A stretch of 64,000 nucleotides of DNA from Asterias rubens (lineage: Eukaryota > Echinodermata > Asteroidea > Forcipulatida > Asteriidae): positions 8,495,036 to 8,559,035 of the forward strand of contig NC_047073.1 in NCBI RefSeq assembly GCF_902459465.1, given 5' to 3'. The position numbers were made by a program, and so were the translations under genes. The notes beneath the pieces were generated by a model that ran no database searches, was not told where the DNA came from, and saw only the letters and a list, made by a program, of their open reading frames with translations. Positions 1 to 12,300 of the stretch are shown here, piece after piece; the first letter of the stretch is position 1, and the number at the start of each line of letters is the position of its first letter.

Positions 1-848
1 GGGTCGGGTCTACTCTTAAATTTGTAAATAACATAAGAACTGATTGTTTAAATCCTTAGTTAACTGTTTGTTCACATTCCACTCATCAAAACACATATAT
101 TACTAGTGACAAAAGCTTTATTTTGAAAAAATACCACTTCCAGGTGACTTTAAAATAAAAGTAAAACACTTCATCATGACCTACCTCCATCCATGAATCC
201 CATGATCATGACTTAGTTTAGTTAGTTTTTAACTTACCCCGATCAGCTACTGATTACAAACCACACGAATGACGTGGAAGGGATTCTCAAAATACGACTA
301 CATTCAGCATCGAAATTTCGGTCTTCAAATTTCCATAAAAGTCTTGGAATTTGTTAATTTTGCCAGAAATACTGCCTGTCAAAACAGCATGGGGATCAAC
401 ACGATTGTTGACATGTTGCTAGCGGACGGTTTTCTTACTCTCGACCCCAACTGATCGAACTCTGCTAGTTCGTTCACGCTGTACAGACTTAACGTCACGT
501 GTGTAGAACGGCGTACGAGGTTGTACAACCAAAAACTACGATGGCCAAGAAGCAACACATCACAAAACAGAACTATGACTAGAGACTAGACTGGCTTGAC
601 ATACGGAAGCCCGTTAGTGCCCCCCCCCCCCTAACATTATAAAATTATTTTGTTCAAAGATCATTTTGCCTGAGGGAAAAAATAAATACATGCGTTTAAG
701 AAACAGAGCCTATAACGAAAGCCTGTGTTAAAAAAAATCCTTTCAAAGCTGTTTGCGACGGGAGATTGGGGTGACAACACTCTGACAAACCTGTTTGTCG
801 CAAACGGAAGTATTTTTATTTCGAAAATGGAACCCTGTCAAAAACACC
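1..848. other. Region without recognisable gene
   Basis: I see no convincing exon, RNA gene or repeat family here. The open frames are short and lack flanking splice signals or family motifs. A run of C near 620-630 is low-complexity sequence. Confidence 0.5.
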
Positions 849-903
849 GACAACAACAACAACAACAACAACAACAGCAACAACAACAACAACAACGACG
901 ACG

Positions 904-978
<75 letters not shown>

Positions 979-1078
979 GCAACAACAACGACGACAACAA
1001 CAACAACAACAACAACAGCAGCAGCAACAACAGCAACAACAACAACAGCACAACAACCAAAACCTCAGCAACACTACT
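849..1078. repeat. CAA trinucleotide microsatellite
   Basis: About 230 bases of CAA repeats interrupted by CGA and CAG triplets. It produces long homopolymer frames on both strands (Gln, Asn, Leu, Cys), which are artefacts of the repeat; nothing supports translation. Confidence 0.95.
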
Positions 1079-2437
1079 ACAAGATAGGCCTATTTTTGGG
1101 GAGTACCTCGTATGGCCAATATAACAAATAAGAAAATGTTTAAGCAGTTCCAAAACTGTTATTATTTTTATCAATCGTCAAACACTTGAGTGATGGCATG
1201 GTTCAGTCATGGATTTTCTGAGTCCACGTTGAGAGTGAGAACGAAAGGGGTAAACCCGTGACCCGAGTAGGCTCCAGAGCACTAGTATCGTTCAATTTGT
1301 GATTAAAGAGTGAATATTTAGAGAGCGGTTCGTATTCCTTGAAGCTGTTGTTGTTGTTCTTTGTCTTTCGTTCCTCTGGGTTTTTTCGTAACTCTTGGAT
1401 TGTTGTTTTTTGTCTCATTTTGAAATATTTTCCCCCAAACATTTAAATAAATATCATATTGAATTGATTTAAATTGTATTGTTTTTAACGCCCGGAAAAA
1501 ATGAAAAAATAAATAAGTTTTCATAAAATAAACAACACACGGTGTCGAGCAAGGAGCTGGCTGGATTTCAATGTCAGCCTTGTCCTCTTATCGATAACCT
1601 TGACTGGTTCTATCTTTTATTATTCATCAAAATATACTTTGTCCTCTGTTTAGTGCGAGCAGTTACTTCTGTAATAATCAAGGGCAAAGGCCGAGGTCAG
1701 ATCAAAGGTCAAAACCACAGATCCGATTACGGAACACCGTTGATCTTCTCATTAGTTCTAAGGGACATGTGTGAATTGTGTCAAATCGTTTTATGGAGCA
1801 CAGACACCACTATCAATCTAGTGGAAACAATATTATTTTTTTTCTATTTTGACGCATTGCAGTAAGAAACAAACAATTACAATCGAACACAGGCTTGTAT
1901 GCTTCGTTTTTGGTAAAGGGCAACGAGGCATTTTCTCCTTGGTAAGGGGAACCCTATAATAGGGAGTTTTCAAATTTCTACTGGAGGTATCTCAAGGGCA
2001 CCAAGGCAATGACCATGGGGCCAGGATGGATGAGGCATCCGCATGAGTAGCCTCCGTAAAGTGTACACAAACATGCGGGACCACAACACTGACCTAAACA
2101 TGAACCCCGACAAATAAACAAACCAACAAACAAATTTGGTCAGCAAAATTGTTGTTAAAAAAATTATGGATAATCAAATTAAATGCACAACTTCACCCAA
2201 GCAGCACCTGAAGTATCTTGCCCTGATAGATAACTCCAATGTAACCTCTTTTGTAAACATTGTGAAACTGTCTATCCATATATACAGCTAAAGATTATGA
2301 CAAAGCAAAATCCCTATAGCTGGACTACCTCCATGTTTAAACCAAGGACTACCCATCTCTACTGTGATACCCGTAATTTTCCATGGCATCTTTGCATAAC
2401 AAGTAGTTGTAGAGAAGTGGCCATTTAGAATTAGTAA
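1079..2437. other. Region without recognisable gene
   Basis: No exon or RNA gene recognised. The 107-residue open frame starting at 1542 has no family motif and unremarkable composition. Confidence 0.45.
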
Positions 2438-2688
2438 TGTCAAAGACAATGGACACTATATTACTCAAAATAATAGTAAAAGCATACAAAATGGAGAGGT
2501 GTTGAATACTATTATGAACAAAAAATTGTGAGAAACGGCTTCCAATGAAGTACCTTTGAGAAAGGTAAAATAAAAGACTTGACCAATTGAGCCAAAATTT
2601 CCATTTATAGGTTTGTTATTTGATGCCCATGTTGGTAAACAGTGAGAATACTGGTCTTACCAAACGTGTCCAGCACTGTGCCTTTAAA
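2438..2688. repeat. Family A TTAA element, decayed copy
   Basis: Begins CAAAGACAATGGACACTAT and ends GTGCCTTTAA, both decayed forms of the family A ends. The middle keeps GTGAGAAACGGCT and the CAATTGAGC block. It is shorter than the usual 395 bp and so internally deleted. Confidence 0.7.
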
Positions 2689-2990
2689 CAACCTCGATTT
2701 AATTTTTCGAAATTGTTTTGACCACTCCACATTTCGATTTTTAAATAATTCTCGAATGAACCAGATTATTTTAGATCAAATGTCTCCAATATCAGTTGTT
2801 TTCAATCCTGGCTTTCAAGACCAACAACCGTGATGAAAATCTTGCCACTTTGGCCCGATGGTCACTCAATTTTTTTTTTTTTTTTTTTTCGTTTGTTTGA
2901 TAATAGTTTTTTATTTTTTATAATAACCTAATTTCTATTTTCTAAGTTGATTGACTAATTCTGATTTGACCCTTAGTTTTGGATGCAAGG

Positions 2991-3175
2991 AGGCCGTTTA
3001 TGGCTCTTTTCGAAACCACGGCTTCGGCTTTGGATTCGGCATCAGGATCCGCTCTGCTGAAGCCCTGACTGAGCACGTGCGCAAAGCACGTGCAATTGCC
3101 AAACAACTGCGGGCCAAGCTATAGCTAAAAACCGAGGCCGAAAAGAAGCCGTGGTTTTCATACATGGCTAAAGGC
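2991..3175. repeat. Short inverted-repeat element
   Basis: The arms carry AACCACGGCTTC near 3014 and its complement GAAGCCGTGGTT near 3146, framed by AGGCC at both ends. No protein is encoded. Probably a small non-autonomous DNA element. Confidence 0.55.
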
Positions 3176-3363
3176 CCAGCTACACTTTGTCAACACCGTG
3201 TATGTATACAAGAGGACCGCACAGACAACAACAAACAACTTTATTTTGCGCTTTGATACCAATAATCCAAGGCTTGTGAGGGAAAACATCATCCATCAAC
3301 TAATAACATTTTCATCGTCCTGTTTAAACCAACAACTAAAATGGAGGATGTTTTTAAGTTTCC

Positions 3364-3650
3364 CCGTCATGAACACGTAAAGTTTTTGAGAAAGAAGTAT
3401 GATTTCTCACTAAAATATTTGAATTTGATTTCTAGACCTAAAAATTAGATTTCGAGGTCTCGAAATCAAGCATCGATAAAAGTTCACAACTTGTGCAACA
3501 AAAGCGTTTTTTCTTTTATCATTCTCTCGCAACCTCGACGACTAATTGAGCTAAAATTGTCACAGGTTTGTTACTTTATGCATAGGCCTATGCTGAGATA
3601 CACCAAGTGAGAAGACTGGTCTTTAACCGATAGTGTCCAGTGTCTTTAAA
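3364..3650. repeat. Family A element, 3' part
   Basis: Contains the diagnostic GAGGTCTCGAAATCAAGCAT, CACCAAGTGAGAAGACTGG and terminal GTGTCCAGTGTCTTTAA. The 5' end is not recognisable. Confidence 0.7.
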
Positions 3651-3720
3651 TTAGTGTAACAAACGTTTTATTTTGGTAGGCCTACATAAATGATCACAAT
3701 GTTTTACTCGTTCCAAGTAT

Positions 3721-3776
3721 AAGGTTTATGCTAATAATTATTTTGAGTAATTACCAATAATGTCCAGTGCCTTTAA
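3721..3776. repeat. Family A element, terminal fragment
   Basis: Only the last 55 bases or so, ending TAATGTCCAGTGCCTTTAA. It lies about 70 bases after the preceding family A piece, so two insertions or one rearranged copy. Confidence 0.6.
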
Positions 3777-4876
3777 AGAAACTTTATACAGAATTGGTAA
3801 GAAAAACAATCGTCTTTAAATGGTCACAGATTTACACAAAACGTACACGGTCTGAAATGTCATGATTTGATGAGGAATAAATAAAATTAATTTTCTGTTT
3901 GGAGTTTTTTTATCGCCTTTTGAGCGTTTTATTCCTTTTTTTTAAAGTCGATGTCATGCAAAATGTGTCATTGTTTTTCCACTATTTTCTCGTGACCCAG
4001 ATGGCCGATCGACCTCAACCTTCGACATGTTTGTATATGATGGATTACATAAAGTGCTTAGTCAGCAACTCGCCTTTTTTAAGCAAAACAAAAGAAACAA
4101 ATTTTTAATGTTCATTTAAATGGGAGACAAGATGGATTCCCCTATGATTAAAGTCTAAGGGTCGAGGTTCCATGCTGTTTACACAGTGATAACACTGAAG
4201 TTTCAAAGGACACAGACTATTTCCGTGACCTTACGTCGACAAGATGCACAATATTTGTTTTAAGTTTTACTTTATTCTAAGTTTTACTTTATTTTGTTAC
4301 AAATCTTTCTGAGAAAATAGTATCAGCTGTTACAAACTGCTCACCAACCAAAAAGGACTTAGGCCTACGAATACAATGCAAAACAAATAGGTAAAGTGGC
4401 CTGACGTTTCGAACCTTAGAGTATTTCTATAGAGCTAATAATTGACGGTACAACACACATAGAGGTATGCTGCAGTGTAACAAAGGCAGTCAAGTGGAAA
4501 TATGAAGAGAGAGGGGGGAAGAGGGGGGGGGGCAGAAGGCACACACTCGAAAACAAGGGATTAACCAACTTTCTGGGAAAACGGGTGATCACTTGAAGTT
4601 TCCTCCATGCTTGAACAACAACCCGTCCCTGAAAATACATAACATTTTGTTCAAAACCTGTGATCAAAGAACATGTTTGTACTGCTATCGGTTACTGGTC
4701 GAATGGTGTTTTGTAACACTGGAAACATTTCCAAACTAATGATTTACATGTCAATATTTTTACCCCAGACAAGAAAGCACATACAACATTAAGTTCAAGA
4801 GCAGCAGCCTATCCGCATTTTGGGTGACGCAACATTACATGAAATAATAAACCGTGCACACATTTTTAAGCTCACA

Positions 4877-5229
4877 CTCTAAAAACTAAAGAGTTGAACC
4901 CAACACTTGCATGAGTTCGGTGAGTGACTACACTTTGAAAGTGTTGTATCCAGCATTTTATATGTTAAATCCAGCATTTTAAGGTATTCGGTCAACAATT
5001 TAAGTGCCAGTTTAACTTTTAAAAAGCTGATCCAACAATTCAAAGGATTTTTTTTTTTTTTTTAAATGTTGAAATAACACTTAAATTGTCGAATTAACCC
5101 TTTTTGCGTTGGATCAACAATTTAAATTGCTAGTTTTAACAAACACAACGCTGGATCCAACACTTTCAAAGTTTAGTCACTCACCGAACTCATGCAAGTG
5201 TTGGATTCAACTCTTTAGTTTTTAGAGTT
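4877..5229. mobile_element. Inverted-repeat element (MITE) with about 70-base arms
   Basis: The left arm from 4877 (CTAAAAACTAAAGAGTTGAA) and the right arm ending at 5229 are close reverse complements for about 70 bases, including CACTCACCGAACTCATGCAA. The centre is AT-rich with repeated CAACAATTTAA words. No transposase, so non-autonomous. Confidence 0.8.
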
Positions 5230-6105
5230 TATGAGTCACGAGAAGATGAAAAACCACATTATTTTTGCACTTGTTTTGTCAAACACTAGTGGATTATTCA
5301 GAGCACAAATAGGCCTTTAGTTGAATTACTAATTTTCTCAAAATTGTAGAGCATTTCAGGTAAAAAAAAAAGTCAATGGAAGTTTTCCAGCGTGACCGTC
5401 TTTACATCCGTGCATGTGCATGATATCGTCTACAAAATAATAAAAAACACTTCAATTATTAACAATGTTGTGCACATCCAAATTATTTCTCAAAACGAGG
5501 CCCGAACTGCGTTGCTACAAACTATAAACTATAATAATAATAACTATAACTATAATACTATAAATTCGTTTCAAATAATGTTGATGACATTCACAATGGC
5601 ATATTAGTGTTTTTCATGGAGAGCATACATAGGCTATGGGTTTTTTTTATCCTTAGGAATAAATTCTAATTTCAGATTTGTATTGTTAATAATAATAATT
5701 AGCTCTAGAGTTTTGCCTTAGATTTTAACACTTGTTACGAACGTGTTCTCCCCAGCTATAACCCCCAACGACCCAGGCAAACCTTGGACTAGATTTCTAT
5801 CTTCGATGGCAACAAAATATCCATTGTCACAAACTACTGCTCGTTTTTTCATCCATGGCATTAGCTATTTGCATACAATGATTGGTCATTTAAAGAAGTG
5901 TTCTTTAACACTTTTAGTTGACAAAGTGCCAAAAGTTGGGTTTTTTTCTGACATGCCGTGTTAAAGTCCTTTCTCTAAATGGATCAACCCAGGCAGTTAA
6001 GTAACATAGCAGCCCCCCCCCCCTTGGGTTGTCACTTCACGCGCGTGTCCCGGTTACAAGGAATTACCCAAGCCAAACTGAACCAATCCGGTAAAGTGCT
6101 TCTAA

Positions 6106-6176
6106 CCAATCAGCAACAAGCACGCATCTGATTTGCATAGTAAGTCCACCGAGTCCGTTCATCGCACAGTATAAAA
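6106..6176 (+). promoter_or_regulatory. Proximal promoter of VTG1
   Basis: CCAATCAGCAACAAG starts at 6106, the octamer ATTTGCAT is at 6131-6138 and TATAAAA at 6170-6176, 110 bases before the start codon. The same three elements occur in the same order and nearly the same spacing before the second vitellogenin (58782-58855), which is strong internal evidence of function. The octamer is a POU-factor type site; the factor itself is inference. Confidence 0.8.
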
Positions 6177-6279
6177 GGTTCCGGTTTCTTGTTAGTGGGA
6201 TATATCCATTATTTATTCCGTCCAGTTTGTACTATTATCTTCTCTTCTATCGTTTTGTACTAAATTTGAGGTGTCAGCC

Positions 6280-6322
6280 ATGAAGCAACTAGCGTTGCTG
6301 CTGGTGGGAGTCGCCTTGGCAT
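6280..6322 (+). CDS. vtg: VTG1 exon 1 (signal peptide)
   Basis: Encodes residues 1-14, MKQLALLLVGVALA, and the first base of codon 15; donor GTGAGT. The start is the first ATG after the TATA box, and the same start exists in VTG2. Confidence 0.95.
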
Positions 6323-9300
6323 GTGAGTATCTGAAATTTTTCTAATAAATTGACAAGCTATCATGCGATTTTTTTTTCAGAGTTACTGTAGGGAATAGAT
6401 GTATGTGATTGGATAATAGTAATGACATTATTTCGATTGTTCAAAAACTTTAATGGGTTCTTTTTTAATGAAGTTTTCACTGCTAAAAATACTGTGGCCA
6501 GGACAGGAAGGGTTTACCTTTGATAATTAGGCCTACTCCAAAAAATGAATGACCATAATTAACTATTTATTTATTTATTTTATTTATTGCTAATTACTGA
6601 TCGTAAATCACATCAAATTTGGCCCGTGGGCCACGAAATGGGACGTTAGTCAAATGAAATGAAGTTTTAAAAAAAATAAAAAAAACAATAACGGACAGCA
6701 CGCATACATAATTGCCTCGAAGAAAGTAGTCAGTCAAAAAACAACTTTAGGAATATTATTCTGTCTTATAGAGCTGGAATGCGGATTCTTGAAAGAAAGC
6801 CAGGCAATTTGTTTTTAATTGTGTTGGATCAAAGATTGAACCCCGAAATGTACGCTCTCTGCGCCACAAAAAAAGGTTTTCAAAAGTCAAAACTACTCAT
6901 GTGTACTGGTTGTAATTATGTTGAACATTTCTAGTGCACATTGTCTGTCAATGGTGACACTTCTGGCGCAAATAAAACAAGAACTCTGCTATTACAAACA
7001 AGACAACCATCAGTTTGAAGCTTGGTTTCCGAAGTAGATATGTTTTGAGGTGCGTTTTTTTTTTTGGGGGGGGGGGAACAAGAATCTTCTTTCTCAGTGG
7101 GACGCTGTTCAAAAGACTAGTCATCCCTGCATGTGAAAAACATTTGTCCATTGAGTCTTTGCCTTCTCTAAGGAATTTCAATCTTGTTTTCAAGTAAAAA
7201 TCGCATTCGCTTAAACCGGACGGCGGGACTTGTAAACAACTAATTTGGTGGTCCAGGGGCCCCTGGTACGGTCATGCATGGGTGCGCCGTTGTACCACCT
7301 AACGGTACACGACCTTGCAAAGGGGTTAAATTTGCATACAAAGCGTCGTTTATTATTATTGATAACAAAATAATAATAACGATCACGGTTCAAATTTGAC
7401 GTCATTTTAGCCTTCGAGAGAAACCGAAACGTCAGGCCATTAACTATTTGTTGCTGATAAAAAAAAATCAAAACATTAGTTACAAAACAATTTGCTGTTG
7501 CTATCTATATTGGTCGAAAGGTCGATTCAGTGTTTATGAAACAAAAATCAGTTAGTGGTAAACTTCGATCCTATTTATCTTTTGTTCAATGATATCTGAT
7601 GAGATAATGTATCTGTTTAGTTTGTTGTGCAAACATCATGTCATGTCATGACACTTCGATATTGCTATAAGCACCCGCGTGCCCAATTTAAAATTTAAAG
7701 ATGCTGTGTCAGATTTTTGGCCGATTTGACCTAAAAGTTTTGATTTAAAATGCAATAGGTATTTCGATGGGGGTCGAGAAAGTTACAAGCTTTCATTTGA
7801 GCTATTGCTCGAGAAAAGTCTGCCAATTATTAGTAGCAGTGAAATAAAGTGCTCAAAATTAGTTTTTGTCGGGATCCCGACAATTGATCACGTGATCAAT
7901 TCGTATGTGTTTTATAAGGAACGTTTTACATTTTTGTCATGGTTCCTGACCATTAAAAGTAAAAGTTAAACTTTTTTCGTCAGAGCGGCTGATACTCTTT
8001 GAAATACCATTCACTCAAAAAAATCTATTTTTTAATGTTTGGGGCTAAAAATCTGACATAGCATCTTAAAAGCTGTTAGTCAGACAATACTGCTTGACAA
8101 ATTAATTTCTTTGCTAAGCAGTAATTGAGTGGGGCACCAGCCACAACAATGTAAACTTAATGTTATTTTGGTTGGTGACCTGTTCCTGTTAAGCAATACT
8201 TTTCTGTGTTTAGCAAGTTTTTTTGTGATTAAACAGGTTTTATGAAATAATTGGGCCATGTACAGTGGAGAGCCATAAACAGAACAATGGGGACTTTCCC
8301 CAAATTTAAAAAAGGTCCCTCCACGTTTAGCTTACTGGGTCCCCGTCCTCACTCTGTGCATGGAGGAAGTTCCTCCATGCTTTGTGTGGTCCTCACAGGA
8401 GAGATTCTTTTGAAACTGAGAATTGTAGAAAATAATATGAAATCCCACAGCTCTGTGAGCACAAGTCTGTGTTTATTTGTCTTTACGTAAGTAAGTCAGA
8501 TTATTTATAAAGGCCAAAAATTATACAACATAGGCCTACAGCGGGAAGTTCCCAAGCTCTGCGCATAAGATAGTCAGTGTTTATTGGTCTTTACGTAATT
8601 CCTTATTAGATTATTTGCTTTGATTGACTTGTGTAACTTTTGATATGAAAATCTCTTTTCCACCTTGAGGCAATCATGCTAGAGATTTAGAGTATCTATT
8701 TACTTTGTCTGCGATTTACGTAACTTTTTTTAAATAAATACTCATTGAGGCAATTAATATGTTAAAGATGTCACGTTTATCTTTTCAAGGGTTAAACCGT
8801 TTGAAAAGTTATATCATCGATTTTTGTTCGCGACGCGTGGAGATATCTTTTTTTATTTGCTCTGTTTGTGTAATATTAATTTTTTTAAATATATTGGGAG
8901 TCGGCGCACAGGAATTAATTATTAAACGGTCGTACCGGTACCATTCATTATGACTTAATGTGTAAAAGCCGGAATACGGTCAATATTGTTTTTTTTAAAA
9001 AGGGCATTCAATTTTTATTTTTATCTATATAATAATAATTGCTTAAATTTTCAGTTATATACATTGTAAACATTATTTCTAATTGGTTTTATTTACATGT
9101 AATAATGAGGGGCTCCGCCTTTCGTTTTTATAAAATCACATTGTCTTTTTAATTAGCAGGCGGCCCCGTGTGATCAAACCGGGTGTTCGTTCTTTGCATG
9201 CATTATTTCGACTTTGATGTTTGCCTTGCAGATGCCGCCAAAATCCCTACCCTCCAGAAATCGGATGGTAAGTTTAAGATATAGAAGAGTTTGCGGTAAC

Positions 9301-12300
9301 ACCATGTAATAACAATCTCTAAATGAGTTGGGGTGGTTCTGAAAAGAACCGTTGGATTAACTCGACGTTTCCATCAGTATGCACTGATCGTCTTCTGGAG
9401 AATGCTGGACTCTGATGCTGCATAAGTACTGGGCGGCGGATTAGCTTGGTGATGCACGAAGGCGGGAAATAGAGGCGGGAAGCACATCACCACTTCCCTA
9501 CAGCGGAATGGATACAACGCCATCGAGTTCACTTCCCGCCTCTATTTCCCGCCTTCGTGCATCACCAAGCTAATCCGCCGCCCAGTACTTCAGCAGCATG
9601 CAGCATCAGCGTCCAGCATTCTCCAGAAGACGATCAGAGCATACTGATCGAAACGTCGAGTTAATCCAACGGTTCTTTTCAGAACCACCCCAACTCATTT
9701 AGAGATTGTTATTACATGGTGTTACCGCAAACTCTTCTATATCTTATTTCCACCATGCAAAGTTTCAAATCCTACTTATGGTAAGTTTAACTTTGATTTA
9801 AAATGTTGGCCTATAAGCATGGCCTAATGTACGAAGACAAAGGGGTTCCTGAATATTATTATTGAGGTGGGGGGGGGGGATGTTCTCGACTCGACTTTTT
9901 TACAGAATAATTCTATCCCACCAAGTGAGGGCGCTCTTTACAATGAATGGTTAGTCGGGTTTAGGTTCGTTCCCTCAGTGTAAGCTAACTGAATAGGAGT
10001 AGGGTACCAGATGAATGTAAACAAGAATTTTTGTGCAAAGTAGAAAAACATGGAAAAAGAACCGGAAACTTAGTGTTACTTTTCCAGTTTATTCACACAA
10101 TTTAATGTCAATCTATATGTTGCAGGATACTTTTCTGAGGGTCGTGAGTACGTGTACGAGTATGAGGGTCAAGTTCTCAGCGGACTACCGGGGGTTAGCA
10201 AGGAGGTGGCCGGTATCAAGATTGTGGCAGACACCCGCATACAGATGAAGGAAAATGGCAAATGTCTGCTCAGGGTATGCATGGTTTGAATTGTGTTTCT
10301 AAGTTCCCTCCTCTATAAATCTTAGATTTGACAGTGAGACAGTTGATGCAACACGCCCAGCGGATCTTTAAGGCTTTAGCAAAGGTTCTGAAATTTATGG
10401 TATGGTTAAGACTAGGTGACAAGGTCCTTTTAAAGGCACTGGACACTATTGGTAATTACTCAACTCAATAAACTAATGTAAAAGTTTCCGTATGGCGCCA
10501 CCACTTTTTCATTCGATATGAAATAATATAGTATCTAATTTACCTCAATGAGATATCCCTTTTTGTAAAAATGAGTGAAAAAGTGGTGGCGCCATACGGA
10601 AAGTTATCCAAACTAATTGTAAATGTTAGCATAAAAACTGTCCTGTGTCTTTAAAAGTTCAAGGTAAAAATATATGTTCTGCTGATGTTGCACTTTTGGT
10701 TCAATTAGTTTAACTAAAGAGCCCCATCCACATAAACTAATGAACTTGGTCAGGGAGGGAGGGGGGGGGCGTCGGGGGGGGGAATCTATGTCCTGAGTGT
10801 GACTGTGTTGTCATGGTGAGTGTTGGCAGTGGGGGTTGGTAGAATTGCAGGTTATAATTAGGTGTAGGGGACAGATTATATTAGGGTGGACTTTTTCCTT
10901 TTTTGTGGCAGAGAGATTTTGTTGTGACTGTGAGGGTTGTGGTAATGGGGTTGCGGACAAGTGTTTTAGGGTTTAGGATTTGAGTTAAATTAAAGACACT
11001 GAAGTTGGACCTTTTGTTTCTATATTTATTTGTGCTTCTAGGATAGGATCTTAGCCGAATTCTTTGTAAACTATTAATTCTGCCACTAATAATACTATTT
11101 AACGCATCTTATTTCTCATCTTACAGCTGGAAGGAGTGAAGCTCAACAAGGTTCTGACAGAGACAGAGAATCCAGCAAAGCAACAAGTCGAGGAGAAACT
11201 CCAACGTCTGGATTTCATTTTTGAATCTCCCCTCATCGTCGAACTCGTCAAGCCAATCGAGTTCACATACATTGATGGAAAGGTTTGTAAAACAGCTTGA
11301 TTGCTGAAAGAAGTCTTTGTACTGTGCAATTTATTTATAATATTGATTAATACAGAGCAGTTATAAAGCGATATAATAATAAGAACACAGCTCTTTATAG
11401 GAATTGACACAAACACATTCTATTTTTAGGTGAACGACATCGTCTCCTCTCGGGAGGACCCAGTCTGGTCTACAAACATCAAGAAGGGTATCATGGAACT
11501 GATGCTTGTCAACATCCGAGGAACCAATGACATGAATGAACCCAAGGAGCAGAGCACTGATAGGGTAGGTACTTGAGTAACTTAAATATTGGCTCAAAGT
11601 GGCCCAAGTTCATGGGGGTTATCCCATGCTGATTGGCCACGCTTACGGCCACTTTTCCATCGTAGTAGGGGCAGCGTCTTAAAGACTTAAAGACACTGGA
11701 CACTATTGGTAATAGTCAAAGACCAGCCTTCTCACTTGGTGTATCTCAAATTCTCAACATATGCATAAAATAACAAACCTGTGAAAGTTTGAGCTCGATT
11801 GATCGTCGGAGTTGCGAGATAACTATGAAAGAAAAAACACCCTTATCTTACGAAGTTGTGTGCTTTCAGATGCTTGATTTCGAAACCTCAAATTCTAAAC
11901 TTGAGGTCTTGAAAACAAATTCGTGGAAAATTACTTCTTTCTCGAAAACTACGCCACTTCAGAGGGAGCCGTTTCTCACAACGTTTTATACTATCAACCT
12001 CTCCCCATTACTCGTTACCAAGTGAGGTTTTATGGTGATTATTATTTTGAGTGATTACCAATAGTGTCCACTGCCTTTAAGCACAAGGAGTAGCTTAGCA
12101 CAACAAAATCTTGCATACAGGATGAGACTGACAGCCAAAATGCCACATGCAGTCTGTAGCTGGTAGTTGTTAAAGTCTTTGAAAAGCATTTATTTTCATT
12201 AGTTATAAAATGCATTATGATTAGAAAGATATTTTAAAATAAGGCAAAGTGTTCCTTTAAGCAACATTTTCTGCTTTTAAAGCAACTCTTTGAAAATGGT

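Noticed and set aside
725-1174. Poly-Gln, poly-Asn and poly-Leu frames
   Set aside because: Products of the CAA microsatellite in different registers.
1542-1865. 107-residue frame as a gene
   Set aside because: No motif, no splice context and no similarity I can recognise.
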